A DNA stretch of 64,000 bases from Phycisphaerales bacterium. GTDB lineage: Bacteria > Planctomycetota > Phycisphaerae > Phycisphaerales > SM1A02. Position 1 is the first letter of the stretch. Each line of letters opens with the position of its first letter. The notes beneath the pieces are model-generated. The model did no database searches, was not told where the DNA came from, and worked only from the letters and a program-made list of their open reading frames with translations. The position numbers and the translations under genes were made by a program. The stretch is from positions 438,651 to 502,650 of the forward strand of contig JAKVBX010000001.1 of assembly GCA_022446795.1 (NCBI GenBank), given 5' to 3'. Shown here one piece after another: positions 9,142-18,429 of the stretch.

Positions 9142-10280
9142 GCCAGGCCCCGGGTGCGTCCACCCCCGCGACCAAGACGTCGCTCCGGGTGAACAACTTC
9201 GACCTGATTCGCCTGCTCGCCGCATCGCAGGTGGTCATCATGCACATGGTGCTCTACCTGCAGTTGCAACCAACCTCGGCTGTAGGAAAATTCCTGCTGG
9301 TGGTGTTTCTCAACTTCCCGGGTGTCCCCATCTTCTTCGTGATCAGCGGCTTTCTGATCTCACTGTCGTGGGAACGCAGTGGGTCACCTGGCATCTACGC
9401 GACGAATCGCTTCCTGAGACTCTTCCCCGCCCTGTGGGTCTGCCTGATCGTGACGATCATCGTGCTGCTGGCCTCTGGATATCTCACGTCCGGGGTGTTC
9501 TCCACCCAGGAATTCCTGCGGTGGATCTTCTGGCAGGCCACGATCTACCAGACCTATACCGTGGACATGCTCCGTGGATTCCCGACACACGGCGCCCCCA
9601 ACGGAAGTCTCTGGTCCATCCCAGTGGAGATGCAGTTCTACGTTGTCCTGCCGATCATCTATCTGCTGCTACCCAAGTCAAAGAAGGCTTTCACCTGGGG
9701 ACTGATCGGCATCACGATCGTGCTGGCGGCCGTGAGTGAGTGGATCATCAAGACCCAGGACCCCACGAGCAAGCAGGGATTCTTCCTGCTCATGATCTCC
9801 TGCCTGCCCTATGTGTACATGTTCCTCTTCGGGGTCATTATCCAGAAGACCCTGCCGATACTGATGCCGATCCTGCGTGGCATGTTCATCCCTTGGGTGG
9901 CTTTCTACCTGGCAGTCGTGCTGATCCTTCACTATGGATTCGATTGGTTCACCGGCATCAGGCTTGGAACGAACAATCCGCCCATACTGATCTCAGCCAT
10001 CATGGCCATGACCACGATCTCCGGGGCCTACACCTTCCCGAGACTCAGTGGATGGTTGCTCCGGAGCCAGGACATCTCGTACGGCACCTACATCTATCAC
10101 ATGGTGTTCATCAATCTCGTCCTCTATCTGGAGATCGCCAATGTCGCCTGGCAGATCATCATCGTCGTCGTGGCGACCTATGGCTGTGCGATCCTCTCCT
10201 GGAAGTTCATTGAACAACCCACGCTGGCCCTCAAGAAACGGACGCTCCGCACGTCCGCCACTGCCAAGCTCACCAAGTAG
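9138..10280 (+). CDS. Acyltransferase family 3 membrane protein (OafA-like)
   Basis: A 380-residue integral membrane O-acyltransferase with about ten helices. NNFDLIRLLAASQVVIMHM near the N-terminus holds the family's Arg and His, and FPGVPIFFVISGFLISLSW is the typical second helix. Members acetylate or acylate cell-surface sugars or lipids; the acceptor here is unknown. Translation starts at ATG 9138 inside the deaminase stop codon (4-base overlap). No glycosyltransferases flank it, so the target cannot be read from context. Confidence 0.87.
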   Translation: MSQAPGASTPATKTSLRVNNFDLIRLLAASQVVIMHMVLYLQLQPTSAVGKFLLVVFLNFPGVPIFFVISGFLISLSWERSGSPGIYATNRFLRLFPALWVCLIVTIIVLLASGYLTSGVFSTQEFLRWIFWQATIYQTYTVDMLRGFPTHGAPNGSLWSIPVEMQFYVVLPIIYLLLPKSKKAFTWGLIGITIVLAAVSEWIIKTQDPTSKQGFFLLMISCLPYVYMFLFGVIIQKTLPILMPILRGMFIPWVAFYLAVVLILHYGFDWFTGIRLGTNNPPILISAIMAMTTISGAYTFPRLSGWLLRSQDISYGTYIYHMVFINLVLYLEIANVAWQIIIVVVATYGCAILSWKFIEQPTLALKKRTLRTSATAKLTK

Positions 10281-10283
10281 AAT
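10278..10283 (+). promoter_or_regulatory. candidate -10 box (TAGAAT) of astB on the preceding stop codon
   Basis: TAGAAT is a near-consensus -10 hexamer. Its TAG is the stop of the acyltransferase and it ends six bases before the astB ATG with no Shine-Dalgarno, which suggests a leaderless astB transcript. Confidence 0.45.
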
Positions 10284-10289
10284 CCGGTC

Positions 10290-11600
10290 ATGCCGATTCG
10301 CGAGATGAACTTCGACGGCCTGGTGGGCCCCACCCACAACTACGCGGGCCTGTCGTTCGGAAACGTCGCCTCCAAGGATCACGGTGGAGAAGAAAGCCAC
10401 CCTCGGGCCGCTGCCCTGCAGGGCCTGGCCAAGATGCGGACCGTTGCCGAGATGGGATTCGAGCAGGGGTTCATTCCCCCGCTGCCGCGACCCGCGACCG
10501 ACGTCCTGCGCCGACTGGGCTTCAGCGGCGATGACGACGCGATCCTCGCGGAAGCGGGCCGGGTCGATCCCGTTCTGCTCGCGCAGGCCTGCTCGGCATC
10601 CAACATGTGGACCGCCAATGCCGCCACGGTATCACCGTCTGCCGACACCGCCGATGGTCGCGTGCACTTCACCCCGGCAAATCTCCGCGCCCAGTTTCAT
10701 CGCGCCATCGAGCCCACGGACACCGGCCGCCTGCTCCGGACCATCTTCCCGGGTGACGCCTGCTTCACGCATCACGACCCACTGCCGTCCAGCGACCAGT
10801 ATGGAGACGAAGGCGCCGCCAATCACACCCGGCTCGTCACGAGCCAGGGCGTGGTCCACCTGTTCGTATACGGAGTCGAACACCGGCGAACCGGCGGAGC
10901 GGCACCGCATCGCTTTCCCGCGCGGCAGACGCTGGAGGCCTCCCAGGCCATCGCGCGACGGCACGGCCTGGACAGCGCCATGTTCGTTCAGCAGAACCCG
11001 GACGTCATCGACCAGGGTGTCTTTCACAACGATGTCATCAGCGTCGGCACCGGCCGCGTGCTGCTGTTCCACGAACAGGCCTTCCTGGACAGTCCCCGCG
11101 TGATCCAGGAACTCCGCGATCGCCTCGGGCCGGAATTCGTCCCCCTGGAAGTCCCCACGGCCCTGCTCCCGATCGAGTCATGCATCTCGAGCTACCTCTT
11201 CAACAGCCAGTTGCTGGAACAGCCCGATGGCCAGATGGTGTTGGTCGCCCCCGCCGAGGGACAGGCCGACGATGCGGTTCGTGCCACCTGTGAGGCCTGG
11301 TGCTCGGGAGAGACGCCCATCGATCGGGTCGCGTGGATCGATGTCCGAGAATCCATGAGGAACGGCGGCGGCCCGGCCTGCCTGCGACTTCGCGTTCCAC
11401 TTGATGACCATGAGCGGGACGCGATTCACCCGGCCTTCCGGCTGACCCCGGATCGGGCTGACCAGTTGGAAGCATGGATCTGCCGCTGGTATCCCGAGTC
11501 GCTCCACCCCGGGGACCTCGCCGACCCAGCCCTGCTGGCCACCTGTCGCGAGGCCTGGGCAGATCTCACAGCAACCCTCGAAATCGGTCCGATTTTCTGA
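10290..11600 (+). CDS. astB: N-succinylarginine dihydrolase
   Basis: A 436-residue member of the amidinotransferase-fold AstB family, which converts N2-succinylarginine to succinylornithine, ammonia and CO2 in the arginine succinyltransferase pathway. The opening EMNFDGLVGPTHNYAGLSFG is the family signature and Cys364 in NGGGPACLRLRV matches the catalytic cysteine. Length is normal. None of astA, astC, astD or astE is nearby, so the pathway assignment rests on homology alone; an arginine dihydrolase role is possible. Confidence 0.9.
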   Translation: MPIREMNFDGLVGPTHNYAGLSFGNVASKDHGGEESHPRAAALQGLAKMRTVAEMGFEQGFIPPLPRPATDVLRRLGFSGDDDAILAEAGRVDPVLLAQACSASNMWTANAATVSPSADTADGRVHFTPANLRAQFHRAIEPTDTGRLLRTIFPGDACFTHHDPLPSSDQYGDEGAANHTRLVTSQGVVHLFVYGVEHRRTGGAAPHRFPARQTLEASQAIARRHGLDSAMFVQQNPDVIDQGVFHNDVISVGTGRVLLFHEQAFLDSPRVIQELRDRLGPEFVPLEVPTALLPIESCISSYLFNSQLLEQPDGQMVLVAPAEGQADDAVRATCEAWCSGETPIDRVAWIDVRESMRNGGGPACLRLRVPLDDHERDAIHPAFRLTPDRADQLEAWICRWYPESLHPGDLADPALLATCREAWADLTATLEIGPIF

Positions 11601-12056
11601 TTTCTCGTGCAAGATTCGACCCGCCTTCACACAACCAGTGGGTCGCTGCATAGTCGGTAATGAGGAATCAACTCCAGGCTCGCACCCTGGTCAAGGACCC
11701 GTGATGACCATGTACCTGCTTCGAAACGGATCACTGGCAATGGACCTGGGGCGGCGAGCGGAAGGATGCCTGTATGTCCACAGGCTGGACCTGGGCCTGG
11801 GATGCTGGATTCCCCGGGGCCTGATCCGCCTGAGATTGAACGCCCACCAGGTTGAGGCACTGGCCCGGGATGGCCAGGTGCCCATCCGAGCCGCCAGCTG
11901 ACCACTCCGCTGCGGCTCAACGGTGCCATGACTGCACCGCGTGGGGGCCCAGGCCCCTGGTGGCCCCGGAATGCCGCCTGACGCCGACAGACAACCCATC
12001 TCAAAGTAGACTCTTCGGTCCGGGTCATTGACCCGCCTAGCCTGGAGAGTCCACCT
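11601..12056. other. Intergenic stretch between astB and the amidohydrolase gene
   Basis: About 455 bases with one weak small ORF (11704-11901). The last part carries TAGCCT 13 bases before ATG 12057 with GGAGAG between, which could be the amidohydrolase promoter and ribosome site. No convincing hairpin with a T-tract or RNA gene was seen. Confidence 0.5.
11704..11901 (+). CDS. Possible small hypothetical protein (65 aa)
   Basis: A 65-residue frame beginning MTMYLLRNGSLAMDLG and ending in a stop within the intergenic stretch. It has a mild hydrophobic and basic pattern but no motif I recognise and no good ribosome site. It may be chance; the only support is its position in otherwise empty DNA and a normal high-GC codon pattern. 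Confidence 0.3.
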   Translation: MTMYLLRNGSLAMDLGRRAEGCLYVHRLDLGLGCWIPRGLIRLRLNAHQVEALARDGQVPIRAAS

Positions 12057-15000
12057 ATGCCCGTCCCCGCCATCGTGCGATTCAGTCTCTGCGTCGCCCT
12101 CGTCCCCGCCGCCCTCGCGGACACGCCTTCCCTCAAGGCCCCCAACGGCATTTATGAACGCACCTTGGAGTGCCACGCCATCGTCGGCGCGGACGTGGTG
12201 CCTGCCCCCGGCGAACGGATCGAGGATGCCATCATCGTCATCCGAGACGGCGTCATCGAGGCCATCGGAACCGACATCTCGATTCCACCGGAAGCTCGCG
12301 TTCGACACGCCGAGGACATGACGATCTACCCGGGACTGGTCGAGCCAGCCCTGATGGTCGAGACCGCCGATCCCCCCGTTGGCATCGGCTCACACTGGAA
12401 TCGACAGATCCGATCACAGATGAACCTTGGCAACCCCGGCGGTCTGGCACCGCTGGCGGAGTCCACGCGTGACTCGATGCGCAAGGCCGGCTATACCGTC
12501 GCCGCCATCCATCCCTCCCGCGGCATCTTCCGTGGCCAGGGCACGGTGCTGCCGATGGCCAAGGAAGCCGTTGATATCCGACCCTACCCGGCCAACGTGC
12601 CGATGTCGGTCGGCTTCGATCGTGGCGGATGGGGCGCGGGCTACCCGAGTTCCCTGATGGGCTCCATTGCCCTGATGCGACAGACCCTGATGGATGCCCG
12701 CTGGCACCAGGCCTGCCTGGAGACCTGGGCAGCAGACCCGGGATCGATGCAGCGACCACCACGACACGACGCGCTCGTGGCGTTGCAGGATGTCGTGGCC
12801 GGCACGCAGCCGATCCTGGTGGAAACGGGATCACTGGCCAACGCCCTGCGGGCCCATGCCGTCGCCGAGGAGTTCGGGCTGGATGTCTGGCTCGTGGGTT
12901 CCGGTGACGAGTACCACGACCTCGACACCGTGGTTGAACTGGGCCATCCAATCATCGTTCCCATCGAGTTCCCGGACCGGCCGAACCTGGCCTCGCTGGA
13001 CTCCGCCGATCGCGTGACCCTGCGAACCATGCAGGAATGGGAACAGGCCCCGACCAACCTGAGACGACTCCTGGCCGCTGATGCGGACATCCACGTCACG
13101 TCCACCGGCCTGGGCAGTCCGAACGAGGTTCGCAGCGGACTTCGGAAAGCCATCAATACCGGTGGGCTGGATGAGACCGACGCCCTCGCATTGATCACCA
13201 CCCGGCCGGCACGCCTGCTGGGCATCGAGGACCAGGTCGGGCGCATTGCTCCCGGCATGGCCGCGCACCTCGTGGTGTGCACTGGTGATCTCTTCGACAA
13301 GAAGACCAAGATTCACGAGGTCTGGGTCGCCGGCACGCGGCACGACTATCACGAGGAACCCATGATGGAACTGGCCGGGCGCGGCACGTTCACCTCGGGT
13401 GACCTGGTCCTCAAGGGCTCGATCGACACCACGAAGAAGTCCTTCTCCGTCGATGTTCCGGTCGTGGAAGAAAAAGACGAAGCGGCTGAGGAAGGCGACG
13501 AAGAAGCCGGCGAGGAAACGGAGAAGAAGGACACGGTCAAGACCGTCAAGGCCAAGTCCATCGACAAGGACGGCCATCGCTTCTGGGGAGTCATCGACTC
13601 GGCACCCTGGGACGCCGAGGGCTGGGCTCGATTCGGCGGACGGATCGAAGGCGAGGCCTTCGTGGGACGCGGTCGCCTGGCCGATGGAACGCCCTTCACC
13701 TTCCGCTTCGAGAAATCCGACGAGGAAGAAGGCGAAGACGCGACCGACGACGAGGTCGAAGAGGAAGTCCAGCCGGACGAGACCGTTGCAGCCGATCCCG
13801 TGGCCGGCACGTGGATCGTGGCCATGGAGATTCCCAATGCCGACTTCACGCCCGAGATCGAGATCAACATCGAACGCCAGGGCGAGGACCTGTCCGCTTC
13901 GGTCTCGATGATGCGCAACGAGCAGACGATGGACTCCGTCACCTTCGACCCGGGAACGAACACCCTGAAGATGGTCAACCAGCGAGACGAAGGTGACTTC
14001 GTCGTCGAAGCCAAGGTGGATGGCAACCGCGTCAGCGGAACCGCCACCAGTCCCTGGGGCGAGTTCGCCATCTCCGGATCGCGATCCGGTGGTGATGACA
14101 GCGACGACGCGGGATCCGACGATGACGAGGCCGAATCCGGCAGTCCCATTCCCGACGAGATCGCGTACCCGCTGGGGGCCTTCGGCCGTACCGAACTGCC
14201 CGAGACCGTAGACGTGCGGATCGAGAACGCGACGATCTGGACCTGTGGCCCGGCGGGGATCATCGAGGATGGTTGCCTGGTCACCCAGGACGGCATCATC
14301 ACCTGGGTCGGCCCCTGTGCCGACGCTCCGGCCGCCGATGCTGGCTCGATGATCATCGACGGCACCGACCTCCACATTACCCCGGGACTCATTGACTGCC
14401 ACAGCCATACCGGCATCACCGGTGGCGTGAACGAAGGCAGCGAGGCCTGCACGGCCGAGGTCCGGATCGGCGATGTCATCGATCCGGAGGATATCGATTG
14501 GTATCGGCAACTCTCCGGTGGCCTGACGGCCTGCCATCAGTTGCACGGCTCCGCCAATCCCATCGGTGGACAGAACACCGTGGTGAAGCTCAAGTGGGGC
14601 CACCAGGCCAAGGACTTCCGGATTCCCGATGCCATCCCAGGCATCAAGTTCGCCCTCGGCGAAAACGTCAAGCGAAGTACCGGCCGCTATCCCAACACTC
14701 GCATGGGCGTCGACGCCTTCATGCGGGATCGCTTTGCCGCCGCCCAGGCCTACCGGGACGAGTGGAACCGATGGAACGCCAAGACGGCCGAGCAGCAGGC
14801 CCAGGCGATGCCGCCACGGCAGGACATCGAGATGGACACGCTCGTGGAGATCCTCGAGGGGCGGCGGCTGATCCACTGCCACTCGTACCGCCAGGACGAG
14901 ATCCTCGCGCTCCTTCGCACGGCCGAGGAGTACGGATTCACGATCGGCACGCTCCAGCACATCCTGGAGGGATACAAGGTCGCCGATGCGATTGCAGACC

Positions 15001-15623
15001 ACGGCGCGGGCGCCAGTTCGTTCAGCGACTGGTGGGCCTACAAGGTCGAGGTCATGGATGCGATTCCCTACAACGGCTCCATCATGCGGGACGTGGGCGT
15101 CAACGTGTCCTTCAACTCCGATGACAACGAACTCGCCACGCGGATGAACGACGAAGCCGCCAAGGCGGTCCGCTACGGCGGCGTTCCGCGAGCCGAGGCC
15201 CTGCACTTCGTGACCATCAACCCGGCCTACCAGCTTCGGATCGACCATCGAACCGGTTCGCTGGAAACCAACAAGGACGCCGACTTCGTCATCTGGTCCG
15301 AGGACCCGCTGAGTTCCTACAGTCGGTGTCTCCAGACCTGGATCGAGGGCGCCCGCTACTACGACGAGGACGAGGACTTCAAGATGCGAGAGGCGGTTGC
15401 CTCGGAGCGACGACGACTCACCGCGAAGATTCTCGCGGAAGCGGTCGGCGCACCGGCCTCGCCCACGCCGAGTGACGGTGCCGGAGAGGCCCCGCCACCG
15501 GTTCGCGACGGGCCACCCCAGCGACGGCGTTGGCGTGAACGTCCCACCGAGGTCATCCTCGATTTCCCCTATGAAGACCAAGACCACCGCGGTGTCTGCG
15601 GTTGCAACGAGGTGCAACAATGA
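12057..15623 (+). CDS. Secreted two-barrel amidohydrolase, one barrel degenerate
   Basis: A 1188-residue protein with a signal peptide (about 1-21). Residues about 30-430 form an imidazolonepropionase-like amidohydrolase domain whose usual PGLIDxHxH metal strand reads PGLVEPALMVE, so metal ligands are missing. A Glu/Asp/Lys-rich middle (about 450-700) contains a beta-rich repeat. Residues about 720-1130 are a second amidohydrolase domain with HITPGLIDCHSHTG intact (His782 and His784), further histidines at 940 and 942, and FNSDDNELATR. It probably hydrolyses a cyclic amide or similar substrate in the periplasm; the substrate is unknown. The next amidohydrolase overlaps its stop by four bases. 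Confidence 0.87.
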   Translation: MPVPAIVRFSLCVALVPAALADTPSLKAPNGIYERTLECHAIVGADVVPAPGERIEDAIIVIRDGVIEAIGTDISIPPEARVRHAEDMTIYPGLVEPALMVETADPPVGIGSHWNRQIRSQMNLGNPGGLAPLAESTRDSMRKAGYTVAAIHPSRGIFRGQGTVLPMAKEAVDIRPYPANVPMSVGFDRGGWGAGYPSSLMGSIALMRQTLMDARWHQACLETWAADPGSMQRPPRHDALVALQDVVAGTQPILVETGSLANALRAHAVAEEFGLDVWLVGSGDEYHDLDTVVELGHPIIVPIEFPDRPNLASLDSADRVTLRTMQEWEQAPTNLRRLLAADADIHVTSTGLGSPNEVRSGLRKAINTGGLDETDALALITTRPARLLGIEDQVGRIAPGMAAHLVVCTGDLFDKKTKIHEVWVAGTRHDYHEEPMMELAGRGTFTSGDLVLKGSIDTTKKSFSVDVPVVEEKDEAAEEGDEEAGEETEKKDTVKTVKAKSIDKDGHRFWGVIDSAPWDAEGWARFGGRIEGEAFVGRGRLADGTPFTFRFEKSDEEEGEDATDDEVEEEVQPDETVAADPVAGTWIVAMEIPNADFTPEIEINIERQGEDLSASVSMMRNEQTMDSVTFDPGTNTLKMVNQRDEGDFVVEAKVDGNRVSGTATSPWGEFAISGSRSGGDDSDDAGSDDDEAESGSPIPDEIAYPLGAFGRTELPETVDVRIENATIWTCGPAGIIEDGCLVTQDGIITWVGPCADAPAADAGSMIIDGTDLHITPGLIDCHSHTGITGGVNEGSEACTAEVRIGDVIDPEDIDWYRQLSGGLTACHQLHGSANPIGGQNTVVKLKWGHQAKDFRIPDAIPGIKFALGENVKRSTGRYPNTRMGVDAFMRDRFAAAQAYRDEWNRWNAKTAEQQAQAMPPRQDIEMDTLVEILEGRRLIHCHSYRQDEILALLRTAEEYGFTIGTLQHILEGYKVADAIADHGAGASSFSDWWAYKVEVMDAIPYNGSIMRDVGVNVSFNSDDNELATRMNDEAAKAVRYGGVPRAEALHFVTINPAYQLRIDHRTGSLETNKDADFVIWSEDPLSSYSRCLQTWIEGARYYDEDEDFKMREAVASERRRLTAKILAEAVGAPASPTPSDGAGEAPPPVRDGPPQRRRWRERPTEVILDFPYEDQDHRGVCGCNEVQQ

Positions 15624-16912
15624 AGTCCAGCCCGTTCCTCCTGTGCAGCGTCCTGTTGACCGCCTCCATCGCCGCGGCGCAATCCCGGCAGGTGCCGGCG
15701 CCTGAGCAGACCACGCCCATTCTCCTGATCGGCGGACAGATCCACCCGGTCTCCGGCCCGATGATTCCCGATGGCTGGGTCCTGCTGAACGACGGCAAGA
15801 TCGAGGAAGTCGGTTCCGGCATGGTTCCGGAGGCCGATGGCGAGATCCGCGTGGTCGAGTTGAATGGTCGAAGCGTCTACCCCGGTCTCGTCGCCGCCGA
15901 CAGCCAACTGGGGCTGGTCGAAACGGGCGCGGTCGACGTCACCCATGATCACGATGAGTATGGCTCCTGGACGCCCGAGACCCGGGCGTACATCGCGCTC
16001 AACCCCGACAGCGACCTGCTCCCCGTCACTCGGGCCGCAGGCATCCTGACGGCGCTCGTATCACCCGATGGCGGTCGCGTGCCCGGTCGCAGCACGGTCA
16101 TCCGACTGGATGGCTGGACCCCCGAGGACCTGGCCATCGACCGCGAGGCCTGCCTGGTCGTGGAATGGCCACGCACTGGTGGCCGTCGCGGCGGCGGCGG
16201 CGGACGAGCCGAGTCACAGATCCGCGAGATCGACGAGTTCTTTGAAGACGCGGAGGCGTACTACGCCGCCCGCGAAAACGATCCGACGGTCCGCCCGGAC
16301 CTCCGTTACGAGGCCATGCGTGAAGCGATCGCCGGCGAGGTGCCGCTGCTGATTCGCGCCTCGACCGCGGCCCAGATCGAAGCGGCCGTGACCTGGGCCA
16401 CTTCCCGGGATCTCGAGGTCGTGATCCTCGGCGGCGAAGAGTCCGACCGCGTGTCGGATCTGCTGGTCGAGCATGATGTGCCCGTGATCGTCCGTGGCGT
16501 GCACCGCCTGCCGGTATCACGTCACGTGGCACCACACTCTCCCCACGAGTTGCCGCTTCGGCTGCATGAAGCCGGGGTCACGTTCTGCATCGCCCCGCGC
16601 GACCGCCCCGCCCACATCCGGAATCTCCCCCATCACGCCGCAACGGCCGCTGCTCACGGGCTCCCCCGTGACGTCGCCCTGCGTTCGGTGACGCTGGATG
16701 CAGCCAAGATCATCGGCATGGGTGATCGACTGGGGTCGATCGAACCGGGCAAGGCTGCCACGGTCATCATCACGACCGGCGATCCCCTCGAGATGACCAC
16801 CAACGTGGACATGGCCTTCATCGATGGTCGAGAGATCGAACTGACCAGTCGCCACACGCAACTTCGGGACAAGTACCGCGAGAAGTACCGCCAGAAGGGC
16901 CGAATCGACTGA
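15620..16912 (+). CDS. Secreted amidohydrolase-like protein lacking the HxH metal motif
   Basis: A 430-residue protein with a signal peptide (MKSSPFLLCSVLLTASIAAA) and an amidohydrolase fold: an N-terminal beta segment, RSVYPGLVAADSQLGL where active enzymes have PGLIDxHxH, and a C-terminal DAAKIIGMGDRLGSIEPGKAAT segment typical of the family. The lost metal ligands point to a non-catalytic partner. ATG 15620 overlaps the preceding stop (ATGA), so it is translationally coupled to the two-barrel protein and the two may form one complex. A Gly-Arg-rich loop lies at about residues 184-194. Confidence 0.83.
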   Translation: MKSSPFLLCSVLLTASIAAAQSRQVPAPEQTTPILLIGGQIHPVSGPMIPDGWVLLNDGKIEEVGSGMVPEADGEIRVVELNGRSVYPGLVAADSQLGLVETGAVDVTHDHDEYGSWTPETRAYIALNPDSDLLPVTRAAGILTALVSPDGGRVPGRSTVIRLDGWTPEDLAIDREACLVVEWPRTGGRRGGGGGRAESQIREIDEFFEDAEAYYAARENDPTVRPDLRYEAMREAIAGEVPLLIRASTAAQIEAAVTWATSRDLEVVILGGEESDRVSDLLVEHDVPVIVRGVHRLPVSRHVAPHSPHELPLRLHEAGVTFCIAPRDRPAHIRNLPHHAATAAAHGLPRDVALRSVTLDAAKIIGMGDRLGSIEPGKAATVIITTGDPLEMTTNVDMAFIDGREIELTSRHTQLRDKYREKYRQKGRID

Positions 16913-16947
16913 ACCTGGTCGAAGTCGAAGTCCGACATGGGATCGGG

Positions 16948-16953
16948 TAGCGT
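16948..16953 (+). promoter_or_regulatory. candidate -10 box (TAGCGT) of the aldehyde dehydrogenase gene
   Basis: TAGCGT ends seven bases before ATG 16961 with no ribosome-binding sequence in between, which fits a leaderless start. Confidence 0.35.
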
Positions 16954-16960
16954 ATCCGCC

Positions 16961-18337
16961 ATGTCTGCCACCGCGCTGTCGTCCGTGAACCCGACCGACG
17001 GATCCCTCATCCAACACTGGGATCCCATGACCGCCAAAGACGTGGATGGCATCCTCGCCTCCACGGCGGAGGCCTGGCAGACGTGGCGAGCGATGAGTTT
17101 CGACGACCGGGGCGAGTGTTTCCGTCGCGTCGCCGACCTGCTGGAACACCGTGCCGATGAGTTCGCCCTGCTGATCACGCGGGAGATGGGAAAGCCGGTC
17201 TCGGAAAGCCGGGCCGAGGCGTTCAAGTGCGCCCTGGTCTGCCGCTACTTCGCCGACGAGGCGGCCGGGTTGCTCGTGGACCGTGAATTCGACTCGGACA
17301 ACCGGGAGGCCTTTGCCACGTTCGAGCCACTGGGCGTGATCTACGCCATCATGCCGTGGAACCTCCCCTTCTGGCAGGTCTTTCGTGCTGCGGCACCGAC
17401 GATGATGGCCGGCAACGGCATGGTGCTGAAACACGCACCGTGCGTGATCGGCTGCGCGATGATGATCGAGTCCCTGTTCGCGGAAGCAGGCTTCCCACCC
17501 GATATCTTCCGCACGCTCGTGATTGATCTCGATCTCTCCCAACGGGTCATCGATCATCACGCGGTCGGTGGCGTCACGCTGACCGGCAGTGAGCGGGCTG
17601 GCCGAGCCGTGGCCGCCCAGGCTGGCGCCGCCCTGAAGAAGTCCGTCCTGGAACTCGGAGGCAGCGACCCCTATGTCATTCTCGAGGACGCTGATCTTGA
17701 GTTGGCCGCCCAGACGTGTGTCGCCTCGCGAATGCTCAACTGTGGACAGGTCTGCATCGCTGCCAAGCGGTTCATCGCCGTCGATGCCATTCGTCCAGAC
17801 TTGACCGAACGGGTCATCGAGTTGATGAAGACCTACGAGATGGGTGATCCGGAAGATCCCGATTGCCGCCTCGGACCCATGGCTCGCGAGGACCTGCGTG
17901 ACCAGCACCATGACCAGGTCCAGCAGACGATCAACCAGGGGGCGACGTGCGTGCTTGGCGGCACCGTCCCCGACCAGCCCGGGTGGTGGTACTCGCCAAC
18001 GGTCCTGGTTGATGTCACGTCCGAGATGGTCGGCTTCACGGATGAACTGTTCGGACCGACTGCCGCCATCGTGGCCGCTCGGGACGAAGCGCAGGCCATC
18101 GAACTGGCCAACCACTCCCGGTACGGCCTCGGAGGCGCCGTCTTCACCCGTGACCTGGACCGTGGTCGAGCCCTGGCCCGTGACCGGGTGACCGTCGGCT
18201 GCTGTGCCGTCAACGGACTGGTGAAGAGCGATCCCCGGCTTCCCTTCGGAGGCGTTCGTGACAGCGGCTATGGCCGCGAACTGGGACCGTTCGGGATCCA
18301 CGAATTCGTCAATATCAAGACCGTCGTGGTGTCCTAG
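16961..18337 (+). CDS. NAD(P)-dependent aldehyde dehydrogenase, succinate-semialdehyde type
   Basis: A 458-residue aldehyde dehydrogenase. Visible signatures are the cofactor region MPWNLPFWQVFR (131-142), the general-base Glu231 in ELGGSDPYVI and the catalytic Cys265 in NCGQVCIAAKRF. The short length and these motif variants are typical of the succinate-semialdehyde/GabD1-like group, which feeds succinate to the TCA cycle, but other short aldehydes are possible. ATG 16961 was chosen over the upstream in-frame 16937 because homologues begin close to the SVNPTDGSLI segment. Confidence 0.85.
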   Translation: MSATALSSVNPTDGSLIQHWDPMTAKDVDGILASTAEAWQTWRAMSFDDRGECFRRVADLLEHRADEFALLITREMGKPVSESRAEAFKCALVCRYFADEAAGLLVDREFDSDNREAFATFEPLGVIYAIMPWNLPFWQVFRAAAPTMMAGNGMVLKHAPCVIGCAMMIESLFAEAGFPPDIFRTLVIDLDLSQRVIDHHAVGGVTLTGSERAGRAVAAQAGAALKKSVLELGGSDPYVILEDADLELAAQTCVASRMLNCGQVCIAAKRFIAVDAIRPDLTERVIELMKTYEMGDPEDPDCRLGPMAREDLRDQHHDQVQQTINQGATCVLGGTVPDQPGWWYSPTVLVDVTSEMVGFTDELFGPTAAIVAARDEAQAIELANHSRYGLGGAVFTRDLDRGRALARDRVTVGCCAVNGLVKSDPRLPFGGVRDSGYGRELGPFGIHEFVNIKTVVVS

Positions 18338-18429
18338 CTGCCTCGATCCCTCGTTCCTGCCGGGATCCGGGATTGGCTGCTTGTCCCGCGTTCCGAGCGT
18401 GCTACGCTGCTCACAAGAGGAGGGGCGAC

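Noticed and set aside
12831-15620. 929-residue open frame on the minus strand
   Set aside because: It lies wholly opposite the two-barrel amidohydrolase, has no ribosome site, and its composition (Asp/Val/Gly-rich) is the usual shadow of a high-GC gene.
16517-18301. 594-residue open frame on the minus strand
   Set aside because: It opposes the aldehyde dehydrogenase and part of the amidohydrolase, with no recognisable domains or start signal.
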